35,482 nt of DNA from Bacteroidales bacterium (GCA_017630195.1 JAGBVS010000085.1:1-35482); one strand, 5' to 3'. Positions 23,920 to 31,793 are shown, counted from the stretch's first letter. Made by a program: numbers and translations. The notes: generated by a model from the sequence alone, not told the origin.

Positions 23920-24222
23920 TTATTCTTCTATATTCAATATCTTTGAGAATCCTGTGATGTCGAATACAGATTTCACTTCTCTATTGAGATGGCGAATGAC
24001 AAATTTTCCTGCGCATGCTGTCAATTGTTTATGAGCTGCAAGAACTACTCTAAGTCCTGCACTGCTGATGTATTCCAACTTCTCGCATTCAAACACGACA
24101 GAAGTTCCCATATTGATAAGAGGTTTTACTGCTGACTCCAATTCTGGAGCTGTTACTGTATCTACTCGGCCTTCAATTACAACAACCGATGTCTCATTTT
24201 CCTTTAAAATAGTGATTTCCAT
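23920..24222 (-). CDS. STAS-domain anti-anti-sigma factor (SpoIIAA/RsbV-like)
   Basis: A 100-aa single STAS domain. The opening MEITILKENETSVVVIEGRVD and the core LEYISSAGLRVVLAAHK match SpoIIAA/RsbV proteins. Ser53/Ser54 in ISSAGLR is the phospho-acceptor site targeted by RsbW-type kinases and reset by SpoIIE/RsbU-type phosphatases. Both activities are carried by the protein encoded immediately upstream, 31 bases away. This is the last gene of the ABC-transporter/partner-switch operon. No sigma factor is encoded in the window, so its downstream target is unknown; in other bacteria phosphorylation decides whether such a protein sequesters the kinase. Confidence 0.9.
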   Translation of the reverse strand: MEITILKENETSVVVIEGRVDTVTAPELESAVKPLINMGTSVVFECEKLEYISSAGLRVVLAAHKQLTACAGKFVIRHLNREVKSVFDITGFSKILNIEE

Positions 24223-24253
24223 AGTATAATATTTTTAATAATTTTTATTTACA

Positions 24254-26599
24254 TTACAGAAGTTTTATCATTGTAAGAATATTTTTGCCATCTATACGAC
24301 GATATTCTACAGAATCCATAATCTGTCGTACCAGGAATATTCCCAAACCTCCGATTTGACGTTCTTCTGCTGACAGGTTTACATCAGCGTCAGGAACGAT
24401 AGTTGGGTCGAATGGTTTGCCTGTATCTATCAACTTAAACATCAATCTGTTATCTGTTAGTTTGACTGACAATACAATATCATGAACTTCACCTTCTGGA
24501 TAAGCATATTTCATGACATTAGCGACGGCTTCTTCCAAAGCGAGGTTTAGACTGAAACCCACATCCATTGGAAGCTGATATTTCTCACACAAACCGTCGA
24601 TAAATTCTGCCATTAACATGATGTCGGCAGTGTCGTTACGCATCACGAGTTCGCAGTCGGGAGCGATGTTGTCATTCAGCGTAAGTTTACAACATAGTAT
24701 TGTGATGTCATCATTTTGTTCTGCGCCTGATGCATGAGCTTTGATTTCATTAAGTATTTCTTCCACTATGATTCTTGGTGATTTAGAATGATATTTTGCA
24801 AGACATTCCAGCATTCTTTCTTCGCCAAATAATTCCTTATTGGTGTTTTCAGCTTCGTTGACACCGTCTGTATATAGGAAGATATTGGAACCTTTTTCTA
24901 TCTTAATTTCTTGATCTTCAAAGTTGAAGTCTTTCCATACTCCGAGAGCTAGATTAGATATCACAGGTAAGAATGAAGCGTTTCCGTCAGCGTCAATGAT
25001 GACTGGAGGGTTATGTCCGGCGTTGCAATATTTCAATATTCCTGAATCAAAATCCATTATTCCCACGAAAGCGGTGCAGAACATATTAGAGTCGTTAGAC
25101 TCTGAGAGTGCGTCGTTGAGCGATTTTATTATTCCTGAAGGTTCATGAACGCTTGATGCCACTGTTCTGAACAAACGACAGGTCACCGACATCACGAGAG
25201 ATGCAGGCACTCCTTTGCCCGACACATCGCCAATGATGAAATGTAGTTTGTTATTTTCGATAAAGAAGTCATACAAGTCGCCTCCAACTTCCTTGGCAGG
25301 GATGAGTTTTGCGTATAAGTCAATATCTTCGCGTTCTGGGAAAGGAGGGAAAATCTTAGGAACCATGCCCATCTGTATGTCGCGGGCGATGCGTAGTTCG
25401 CTTTCGATACGTTCCTTATTAACTGTCGCAAGTTGAAGCTCGTCGATGTAATTCTGCAATGAATTTTGTAAGAAGCTAAACGACTTATATAATGTCTTCA
25501 TCTCGTAATTGTTGTTGTGGTGTGGTAATTTGGCAGAGAAATTACCTCTTGCTATTTCCATAGCTGAATGCGCAAACTCATTGAGAGGATGCATCATATA
25601 ATGTATAAGAATATAACATAATACCACTAACAATATCAGTCCTGGTATCGCGACCGACATCACCTTAGCTCTCATGTCTTCTATTTTAGCGAATACGTCA
25701 GAGTGCATGCAGCTTACGGCCACCGACCATCCTGTGGCTTGAATTGGTGCGTAAAAAAGGAATCTTTCCTCTCCATAATTATATTCCACCATGCCGCGCT
25801 TGCCGTCAACCATGTCGTGCGTCGCCTTTAAAGTCAATGAGTCGTTGTTATATAAGGCCATTTCAAACAAAGTCTTGTTAAGAATAAAATCCTTGTCTCT
25901 ATGAACAAGGAATGTTCCTCCATGACCAATCATCACATTAAATGAATTAGGATATGTTTTTATGGCGTTGACGTGTTCTGCAAACAATTCCAATGAAATA
26001 TCAGCGGTGAGCATGGCGAATAAATTTCCGTCGTCGTCATACAAAGGATAAGAATATGTCGTCATAATGACATCGGCTCCGCCTTGGTCGAAATAAGGTT
26101 CGCTCCAATAAGGTTTGTTGAGCAATTTCGGAATCTGATACCAGTCCATGTAGTGGTAGTCGTAGTTCTTGTTTCCCAGTTGTTTGCTCTTGATAGTATC
26201 TCCGTCACGATAAGAATATGGAGAATAGAAATGACCTTTTTCCTTGTAATAGTCTGGTTCAAAAGCCACTGCACTTCCGCAGATGTATTCTTCGCTTTGT
26301 ACGAGATTCATGGTCACACCATACATATGACTAGGGTCGTCGATATTTTCTTTCACTACCAGCGAAATGTTTTGTACTGCTATTTCAACAGAACTCAATA
26401 CTTTGTCGATGCGTAATATGGTATTGTCGAGAGCGTCTTGCGCATGTTCAATGGATTCTTCACGCACTAATTTACGCGATGAGTTATAATTAAGAAAAAC
26501 AATGGTAGTCAACAATGTTGTTGTTAATATCAATATAAATAAACTCAATTGTGCTGACAATGAACCTATTCTTATTTTACGTTTTTGCTTCATAATCAT
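24254..26599 (-). CDS. Membrane dCache-HAMP-SpoIIE phosphatase fused to an RsbW-like kinase
   Basis: A 781-aa membrane signalling protein. A first transmembrane helix (about 17-37) and a periplasmic double-Cache sensor (about 45-290, with PYWSEPYFDQGG and LYDDDGNLFAMLTADIS) come first. A second helix (about 308-330) and a HAMP linker follow, then a PP2C-type SpoIIE domain (about 415-640). The SpoIIE domain keeps its metal-binding acidic motifs: GGDLYD with Asp441, GDVSGKG, YTDGVNEA and NDDITI. The C-terminal GHKL/RsbW-like ATPase (about 650-781) has N-box EEAVANV (Asn694), DTGKPFDP and GGLGIFLVRQ. One polypeptide could therefore both phosphorylate and dephosphorylate a STAS partner. The ATG overlaps the TGA of the binding-protein gene (ATGA), which decides the start. 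Confidence 0.9.
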   Translation of the reverse strand: MIMKQKRKIRIGSLSAQLSLFILILTTTLLTTIVFLNYNSSRKLVREESIEHAQDALDNTILRIDKVLSSVEIAVQNISLVVKENIDDPSHMYGVTMNLVQSEEYICGSAVAFEPDYYKEKGHFYSPYSYRDGDTIKSKQLGNKNYDYHYMDWYQIPKLLNKPYWSEPYFDQGGADVIMTTYSYPLYDDDGNLFAMLTADISLELFAEHVNAIKTYPNSFNVMIGHGGTFLVHRDKDFILNKTLFEMALYNNDSLTLKATHDMVDGKRGMVEYNYGEERFLFYAPIQATGWSVAVSCMHSDVFAKIEDMRAKVMSVAIPGLILLVVLCYILIHYMMHPLNEFAHSAMEIARGNFSAKLPHHNNNYEMKTLYKSFSFLQNSLQNYIDELQLATVNKERIESELRIARDIQMGMVPKIFPPFPEREDIDLYAKLIPAKEVGGDLYDFFIENNKLHFIIGDVSGKGVPASLVMSVTCRLFRTVASSVHEPSGIIKSLNDALSESNDSNMFCTAFVGIMDFDSGILKYCNAGHNPPVIIDADGNASFLPVISNLALGVWKDFNFEDQEIKIEKGSNIFLYTDGVNEAENTNKELFGEERMLECLAKYHSKSPRIIVEEILNEIKAHASGAEQNDDITILCCKLTLNDNIAPDCELVMRNDTADIMLMAEFIDGLCEKYQLPMDVGFSLNLALEEAVANVMKYAYPEGEVHDIVLSVKLTDNRLMFKLIDTGKPFDPTIVPDADVNLSAEERQIGGLGIFLVRQIMDSVEYRRIDGKNILTMIKLL

Positions 26600-27531
26600 T
26601 CTCCTTTTATCTGTGCTTTTGTTACACTCTTAGCGATACGATTATTTTTCAACAACAACTCATTAATCTGTTCTATCTTTTCTTCATCAAGTTCAAATGT
26701 AGGTTTGCCAGATTCATCATCAATTTGAAGGCTAAGGATTTTTTTCAACATCCATTCTTGTTGCTGACGATTTGCAGGCAAGTCTTCATTTTGAATTATT
26801 TTCATCACTATGTCGATGGTTTCTTCTGGATGTTGGTGAGCCCATTCCCATCCGCGGCGAGAAGCGTCAGCAAAAGCTTTAGCATTATCAGGATATTTCT
26901 CGACATAATCTTTTGTGAAATATACTCCCTCTTCCGGGAAGTCATAGCCGTAATCTGCAAGAGAGATGAAAGTGATATTTTCGAAGCCTGAAGAATAGAT
27001 ATTATATGCTTCGTTATAAATCATAGCCATAGTAGCGTCTACCGCGCCAGAGATATAGAGATTAACATTTTGCACAAAAGGAACCCATTCTATATTAAGG
27101 TTATGGTCGTTGTTTACTATTTGAGAAAGCTGATAATAGTGTGTACGCCAGATGCCAACTCTTTTGTCACGCAAATCGTCGAGTGACTTTATGTCGTTGC
27201 TTCGAGGTGCAATGACAAGACCTGTATGCAAGTCTGTCTGCAAGACATTGACGATTTCTAAGCCTTCATCTATATTTGCTATGGCATCAAATAATGTCAT
27301 TGTTATGGCATCGCATCTTCCTTCTTTGAGACAATCTACAGCAAATTCAGACGCTGAAGGATGTTTTATCACCACATCGAGACCAGCTTCTTTATAAAAC
27401 CCCATTTCTTGCGCCACATAATAACCCGCAAACTGGCTCTGTGGCAGCCACTTTGGTGTGAATGTGATTTTCTGTGCTTTGACAGATGTCAACAATAACA
27501 ATGATAGCGTTAGTAATAATATTTTTTTCAT
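26596..27531 (-). CDS. NMT1/THI5-type ABC substrate-binding protein
   Basis: A 311-aa periplasmic protein. Its signal peptide is MKKILLLTLSLLLLTSVKAQ; there is no lipobox, so it should be soluble in the periplasm. The mature start KITFTPKWLPQSQFAGYYVAQ and the block GFYKEAGLDVVI are hallmarks of the NMT1/THI5-like family, whose members bind thiamine-precursor pyrimidines, sulfonates, nitrate or similar small molecules. It lies 7 bases after the ATPase gene and overlaps the SpoIIE gene by 4 bases. The family usually partners with SsuC-type permeases, whereas the permease here is of the GlnP/HisM type. It may feed ligand to the transporter or present it to the neighbouring dCache sensor; both are inference. 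Confidence 0.88.
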   Translation of the reverse strand: MKKILLLTLSLLLLTSVKAQKITFTPKWLPQSQFAGYYVAQEMGFYKEAGLDVVIKHPSASEFAVDCLKEGRCDAITMTLFDAIANIDEGLEIVNVLQTDLHTGLVIAPRSNDIKSLDDLRDKRVGIWRTHYYQLSQIVNNDHNLNIEWVPFVQNVNLYISGAVDATMAMIYNEAYNIYSSGFENITFISLADYGYDFPEEGVYFTKDYVEKYPDNAKAFADASRRGWEWAHQHPEETIDIVMKIIQNEDLPANRQQQEWMLKKILSLQIDDESGKPTFELDEEKIEQINELLLKNNRIAKSVTKAQIKGE

Positions 27532-27538
27532 TATTAAT

Positions 27539-28615
27539 TTATTTTAACAATAACCTGTCTTGATTTAATTCGAGATGAATATTTCTCATGCCGTTTTCTG
27601 TGCATTCCTTGACAACGTCGCATAATCCTTGTATAATACTAAGACTTAGAAGGTTATCTTCCTCTATATTTTCTTCAGCGAGTATATCTTTTCCTTTATC
27701 TTTAAAACTGAAGTCTAACGACATACGCACTTCGTTATCTGCTTTAGACAAAATGATATTTATTTGATTGTCTATTGTCGTCAGGTTAAGCAGTTCTTCA
27801 ACAGCCAACTGTACATAATGGCTGGCTTGTCTGCCGAGTCCGAATCTGTTGCAGTAATGTTCTATACGAGCGTTGAGCTCTGGATGGTCAAAGTTATTAG
27901 AATCGATAGTATAGAAGAGATTTTTCTGATAGCTGACGAAAGACTGTGTCTCTTTTTTTGACGGCGTATTCAGTATCTGTTTTGGTGTTCCGCTTTCACA
28001 AATCTTGCCGTCATGCAAAAAGACAACATAGTCGGCGAGTTCTGCCACAGCATCAAGATTGTGCAACACCATTATCATAGTTATCTCTTTTCTTAATTTA
28101 CGAAGCACGTCCATCACCTCTCTTCTTGATATAGGATCTAAAGAGGCTAACGGTTCATCAAGAAGCAATATCTTTGGTTTCATGGCCAGACAACGAGCTA
28201 TAGCAACACGCTGCTGCTGACCTAACGACAACTGACTTGGATAATATGTCGCTCTTCCCGACATTCCTACCATTTTAAGGTATGTCATCGCCATTTCCTC
28301 GGCATCTTCTTTTGTCATTTTCAAAACATGAATAGGAGCTAACGTTATATTTTGCAACACATTCATATTTTCAAAAAGATTAAAGCGTTGAAATACCATG
28401 CCTACATCATGCGATTTGTTTTGGGAGAATCCGTCACCATGAATAACTCCGCCATCCAATTTCTCTAATCCTGCTATACAACGCAATAATGTCGTCTTAC
28501 CACAGCCTGACGGTCCAATAACACATACCGTTTGACGGTCTTCGATAGAAAACGACACGTCACGAAGTATCTCTTTACCTTGAAACGATTTGCTGATATG
28601 TAAGAAATCAATCAT
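27539..28615 (-). CDS. ABC transporter ATPase with C-terminal RsbW/GHKL-like domain
   Basis: A 358-aa protein. Residues 1-225 are a complete amino-acid-type (GlnQ-like) ATPase: Walker A GPSGCGKTT (34-42), signature LSLGQ (129-133, Leu in place of the usual Gly), Walker B LLLDEP (150-155) and switch His185. The extra C-terminal 125 residues are unusual. They read like an RsbW-type GHKL domain: IEHYCNRFGLGRQASHYVQL, the N-box-like AVEELLNL (271-278), alternating strands, then LSLSIIQGLCDVVKEC. This parallels the SpoIIE protein's DGLCEKYQLP, LALEEAVANV and LGIFLVRQIMDSVEY. The glycine-rich ATP-binding boxes are absent, so it may bind a partner rather than act as a kinase. It overlaps the permease gene by 8 bases. 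Confidence 0.85.
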   Translation of the reverse strand: MIDFLHISKSFQGKEILRDVSFSIEDRQTVCVIGPSGCGKTTLLRCIAGLEKLDGGVIHGDGFSQNKSHDVGMVFQRFNLFENMNVLQNITLAPIHVLKMTKEDAEEMAMTYLKMVGMSGRATYYPSQLSLGQQQRVAIARCLAMKPKILLLDEPLASLDPISRREVMDVLRKLRKEITMIMVLHNLDAVAELADYVVFLHDGKICESGTPKQILNTPSKKETQSFVSYQKNLFYTIDSNNFDHPELNARIEHYCNRFGLGRQASHYVQLAVEELLNLTTIDNQINIILSKADNEVRMSLDFSFKDKGKDILAEENIEEDNLLSLSIIQGLCDVVKECTENGMRNIHLELNQDRLLLK

Positions 28616-29672
28616 TGTTAAATATTTTTGATGATATATAATCTAATGTCTTTGCTATAATCCATGAAAGAAGGAGATATAAGAGCGACACCAACAACAG
28701 AGGTACGAAGGCGTCGTATGTGAACCCTCTGATGGCATCAACTGCTTTCACCAAGTCTTTCTGAGCTATATAACCTGCATACGAAGTCGCTCTCAACAAG
28801 AGTTTTATCTCGCCTACTACCAATGGCAACATCGTCTTGACGGCTTGAGGAAGTATGATGTAGCGATAACATTTGAAAGAGCTTAACCCTAACATGCGTC
28901 CTGCTTCTAACTGTTCTTTACCAACCTGCGAGATATGTATCTTGAAAATCTTGTATAATGAACCTGAAGAATATATTCCGAGCGCTATTATTGATACTAC
29001 AATTCCGTTCATCGCACCGCCGAAAACGACGTAAAAAAAGAACATCATCAATACGACTGACGGTATGTCGTGTATCGTCATCACAAACCAGCTGAGCGGC
29101 TTATACAGCCATAGACATTTGTGGCTTATAGAGAGATATGCCAGAAAAGAGCCTATTATGATTGCCAATATAGCTCCAAAGAAAAGTATGATTACGGTGG
29201 TTTTTAATCCTCCCCAAATCAGATGCAGCGCCTCTTCGTTAAACAAATTACGACTTAGACTGCCTTTTATCTTTCCCAAAAATCCTAATTCTCCGATTGG
29301 AGATCCTTCACTTAATGCCACATTTTTACGAGGTACGATGACATATAATTCTTCACCATCCGTCGTGACGACAGTACCAAGCATAACATAATCATGGTTG
29401 CGTTTGACAACCATATCAGCAACTTCTTCTGTCATCAAGGCTGCATCGCAACGATTAGATTCCATGTCTAAGAAAAGCGAGATGGCTTTGTCATATTCTG
29501 TGACAGCAGACTGCGAGAAAAGTTTTTTCGCTTCTTCCCCGACATCATTTTTAAGGATTCCTATATTTTTTTCAGAAATGTCGGATACATCATTATATAA
29601 TGTCTTTGATGTACATCCGTACAAGATGAAAAAAACTATTAAAGCGGAAGATATTAGAATAATACGTTTCAT
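28608..29672 (-). CDS. Lipoprotein-anchored half binding protein fused to amino-acid-type ABC permease
   Basis: A 354-aa fusion. It has a lipoprotein signal with lipobox ILYGC (Cys20). Residues about 37-115 read like lobe 2 of a family 3 solute-binding protein (IGILKNDVGEEAKKLFSQSA, MESNRCDAALMTEEVA, GEELYVIVPRKN), but lobe 1 is missing. From about 145 it is a GlnP/HisM-type permease (HLIWGGLKTTVIILFFGAIL) with the ATPase-docking EAA loop EAGRMLGLSSFKCYRYIILPQA and several membrane helices. The ATG at 29672 is used: an upstream TTG (29693) falls inside the terminator of the preceding gene and would spoil the signal peptide. First gene of the partner-switch operon. Whether the half lobe still binds ligand is open. 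Confidence 0.85.
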   Translation of the reverse strand: MKRIILISSALIVFFILYGCTSKTLYNDVSDISEKNIGILKNDVGEEAKKLFSQSAVTEYDKAISLFLDMESNRCDAALMTEEVADMVVKRNHDYVMLGTVVTTDGEELYVIVPRKNVALSEGSPIGELGFLGKIKGSLSRNLFNEEALHLIWGGLKTTVIILFFGAILAIIIGSFLAYLSISHKCLWLYKPLSWFVMTIHDIPSVVLMMFFFYVVFGGAMNGIVVSIIALGIYSSGSLYKIFKIHISQVGKEQLEAGRMLGLSSFKCYRYIILPQAVKTMLPLVVGEIKLLLRATSYAGYIAQKDLVKAVDAIRGFTYDAFVPLLLVSLLYLLLSWIIAKTLDYISSKIFNND

Positions 29673-29677
29673 TAAGG

Positions 29678-29703
29678 TAAAAAAGGGACGCAAATAACGT
29701 CCC
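29678..29703 (-). terminator. Terminator after the deiminase gene
   Basis: On the minus strand GGGACG (29703-29698) pairs with CGTCCC (29690-29685) around a TTATTTG loop and runs into TTTTTT. It lies between the deiminase stop at 29712 and the permease start at 29672, leaving only a few bases for a separate promoter. Confidence 0.8.
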
Positions 29704-29711
29704 TAATAATT

Positions 29712-31694
29712 TTATTGTTTAACAATTTTCTTTGTTAATGTGTTGCCTTTGTTATCAACGAGTCTTACGAAATAAAGTCCATTGTTCAATGATGTAACGT
29801 CAATTTCATTTCTGTTTTCAACTGAAATGATTTCTTGTCCTAATGCGCTGAAGATAGCGACTTTAACGATATTGTCACCTTTTACCGTAAGAACATCGTT
29901 TACAGGGTTTGGATATAATTCAACTTTAATAGCGTTGTTTTCTTCGAGACCTATTGTACAATTCCAGATGATAGGTACTATTTGTTCGCCTAATGATGAT
30001 ACTATCGACAATTCTGAATCATATAATTCGTGTTTAACAGCAAAATCACAATAAATCTCAATTTCTACAGATTCACCTACAGATAATGTGTATGGAAGAG
30101 TGAAATCGTGCTCTGTATGATAAGAGAGGTCATCTTTTACGCTAATACTATTTATAACAACCTCATTTGCGGTATTGTTTGTGATTGTCAACATTTCAAC
30201 GCCATCGCTTTCATCGTCAAAAACAATTTCTGTTGGGTTTAAAGCGAGAGCTGTTTCTGCGTGTTCTCCTATTGTAAAGACGTGAGGGTCGAGTTCACCG
30301 AAGACAGGTTGTTGGTATCTGCGGTTTGATTCGTCAGCGCCGAATACATAATATTTCACTTCTGATTTTGCTTGATAGCCTTTGATATAGCCGACATATT
30401 CATCAGGGTTGCCTGTTGCTGTCATGGCAGCTGTTTGGTATTCGCCGCCGTCGATGCTATAATAAACGAGGAGAGAATCTTGTTTCAATTCAGCGCCGCT
30501 GTAAGCGATGAACTTACTTGTGATAGCGATTGAGTCTTGCCATTCTTGTTCGCCGAAGACGACATTGCGATGGTCAACATAAAACATGTTGAAATCCATA
30601 ACGCCGCGAGTACGGCAGTGAAGAGCGTCAGTATTCAACCAGCCGTCCCAATAACTATTGTTTGTGATACCGATAACTTCATAACCTGGCATTGCCTGAC
30701 GATAGATGTTAAGAGCTCCTTCGTTATATGTTGAGTTAGAACCCATTGGAACGAGGACTTTCTTATTAAGAATCAAGCTGTTTGTATATGGAGAGATAAT
30801 GCTTCCTCCAGGAATGTCAACGCGATATACTTTATAAGGATAGCCCCAGCAGCAGTTAGTTGTTGCGAAATATTCTGCCACTTCTTCGTAATAAGGATAA
30901 CGAGGATTTGATTCAGGGACGCGTGCCAGCAATATTTTGTCAGGAGCTAAATATTTGCCCCAGCAGTCAACGTGAGCGATATAATCGCCTTGTGGGTCTA
31001 TTGTTACGTGATAAGGGTCGATGCCGAGATAGTCTCTCATTCTTTCATATACTTGTTCTTCTGAGATGCCTTCAGCGACGCTTTCAGTGATGACAATGTC
31101 GTCGGAGACGCCATTGCCGCGGCCGTCTTGCATCATGTTACCTCCGGTATGAACGACTTTCATGCCGAACATCTCAATATCCCAATATTCAGCGAAATGA
31201 CCTGGGAGGTCGTCATCTGAAGGACGAGGACGATTGTAGATATTGTCAACGATAGCAGGTTCTTTGCCGTTGAAGATATACCATGGACCGAAGTCACGAA
31301 TCCAATATGAGTTGGTGTTGGCATTCAAGAATTCGACATTGCTCATATTAACGCCGGCAGATTGAAATTCGCTTTGAGCCGAAGATTGTTCGTAAGCTGT
31401 AACGACAGTGATGACCTTGCAATCTTCAGCCATTTCTCTGACGAGTTCAACAGGAATGCCAAGAGGATAGACAATCATCACAGCCTGCATTGGCTCATAT
31501 TCGCCTGGGAAACGCACCTCGCCTGTTGGAGGTGGAGTCTCTACAAAACTACGTGTTGTGATTGGCATGTTCATCTCTTCTTCTGAGAGATATTTCATCA
31601 ATCTCCACTTAGGGAGTTCTTGTTCTTGCGCTTTTAAATTTAGACCTAATGCTAAACAAAATAACAGTCCGAATAAAGTAAAATTTTTTCTCAT
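29712..31694 (-). CDS. T9SS-exported peptidylarginine-deiminase-like protein (PPAD/agmatine deiminase family)
   Basis: A 660-aa secreted deiminase. The signal peptide ends at KAQ (residue 23). The catalytic fold of the PAD_porph/agmatine deiminase family spans about 58-400. Active-site residues line up with P. gingivalis PPAD: Asp134 (WIRDFGPW), His241 and Asp243 (HVDCWGKYL), Asn305 (SPYTNSLIL) and nucleophile Cys360 (DALHCRTRG). Arg155 and Arg157 in YNRPRPSDDD occupy the place of PPAD Arg152/Arg154, which as I recall bind the C-terminal carboxylate of peptide substrates. An Ig-like domain (about 400-565) and a T9SS type A sorting domain (LYPNPVNDVLTV, IFSALGQEIISV, LNNGLYFVRL, KKIVKQ) follow. 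Peptidyl-arginine is favoured over free agmatine, but activity is untested. Confidence 0.87.
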   Translation of the reverse strand: MRKNFTLFGLLFCLALGLNLKAQEQELPKWRLMKYLSEEEMNMPITTRSFVETPPPTGEVRFPGEYEPMQAVMIVYPLGIPVELVREMAEDCKVITVVTAYEQSSAQSEFQSAGVNMSNVEFLNANTNSYWIRDFGPWYIFNGKEPAIVDNIYNRPRPSDDDLPGHFAEYWDIEMFGMKVVHTGGNMMQDGRGNGVSDDIVITESVAEGISEEQVYERMRDYLGIDPYHVTIDPQGDYIAHVDCWGKYLAPDKILLARVPESNPRYPYYEEVAEYFATTNCCWGYPYKVYRVDIPGGSIISPYTNSLILNKKVLVPMGSNSTYNEGALNIYRQAMPGYEVIGITNNSYWDGWLNTDALHCRTRGVMDFNMFYVDHRNVVFGEQEWQDSIAITSKFIAYSGAELKQDSLLVYYSIDGGEYQTAAMTATGNPDEYVGYIKGYQAKSEVKYYVFGADESNRRYQQPVFGELDPHVFTIGEHAETALALNPTEIVFDDESDGVEMLTITNNTANEVVINSISVKDDLSYHTEHDFTLPYTLSVGESVEIEIYCDFAVKHELYDSELSIVSSLGEQIVPIIWNCTIGLEENNAIKVELYPNPVNDVLTVKGDNIVKVAIFSALGQEIISVENRNEIDVTSLNNGLYFVRLVDNKGNTLTKKIVKQ

Positions 31695-31716
31695 TTTTTT
31701 GATTAATTTTGTTTCG

Positions 31717-31724
31717 CAAAAATA
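31717..31724 (-). promoter_or_regulatory. -7 element for the deiminase gene
   Basis: TATTTTTG followed by CG on the minus strand matches TAnnTTTG exactly, 22 bases before the start at 31694. It is part of a compact back-to-back promoter pair with the element at 31747-31754. Confidence 0.6.
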
Positions 31725-31746
31725 CCATTTTTTCCCATAATTACGT

Positions 31747-31754
31747 TATCTTTG
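31747..31754 (+). promoter_or_regulatory. -7 element for the MltD-like gene
   Basis: TATCTTTG followed by C matches TAnnTTTG exactly, 39 bases before the start at 31794. Its -33 region overlaps the -7 element of the divergent deiminase promoter. Confidence 0.62.
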
Positions 31755-31793
31755 CAGACATTAATATCATATTTTAAAAATTATTTCCTATAA

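Noticed and set aside
29673..29693. Upstream TTG start for the permease fusion (adds seven residues)
   Set aside because: It lies within the terminator hairpin of the deiminase gene and breaks the signal peptide; the ATG at 29672 gives a clean lipoprotein signal.
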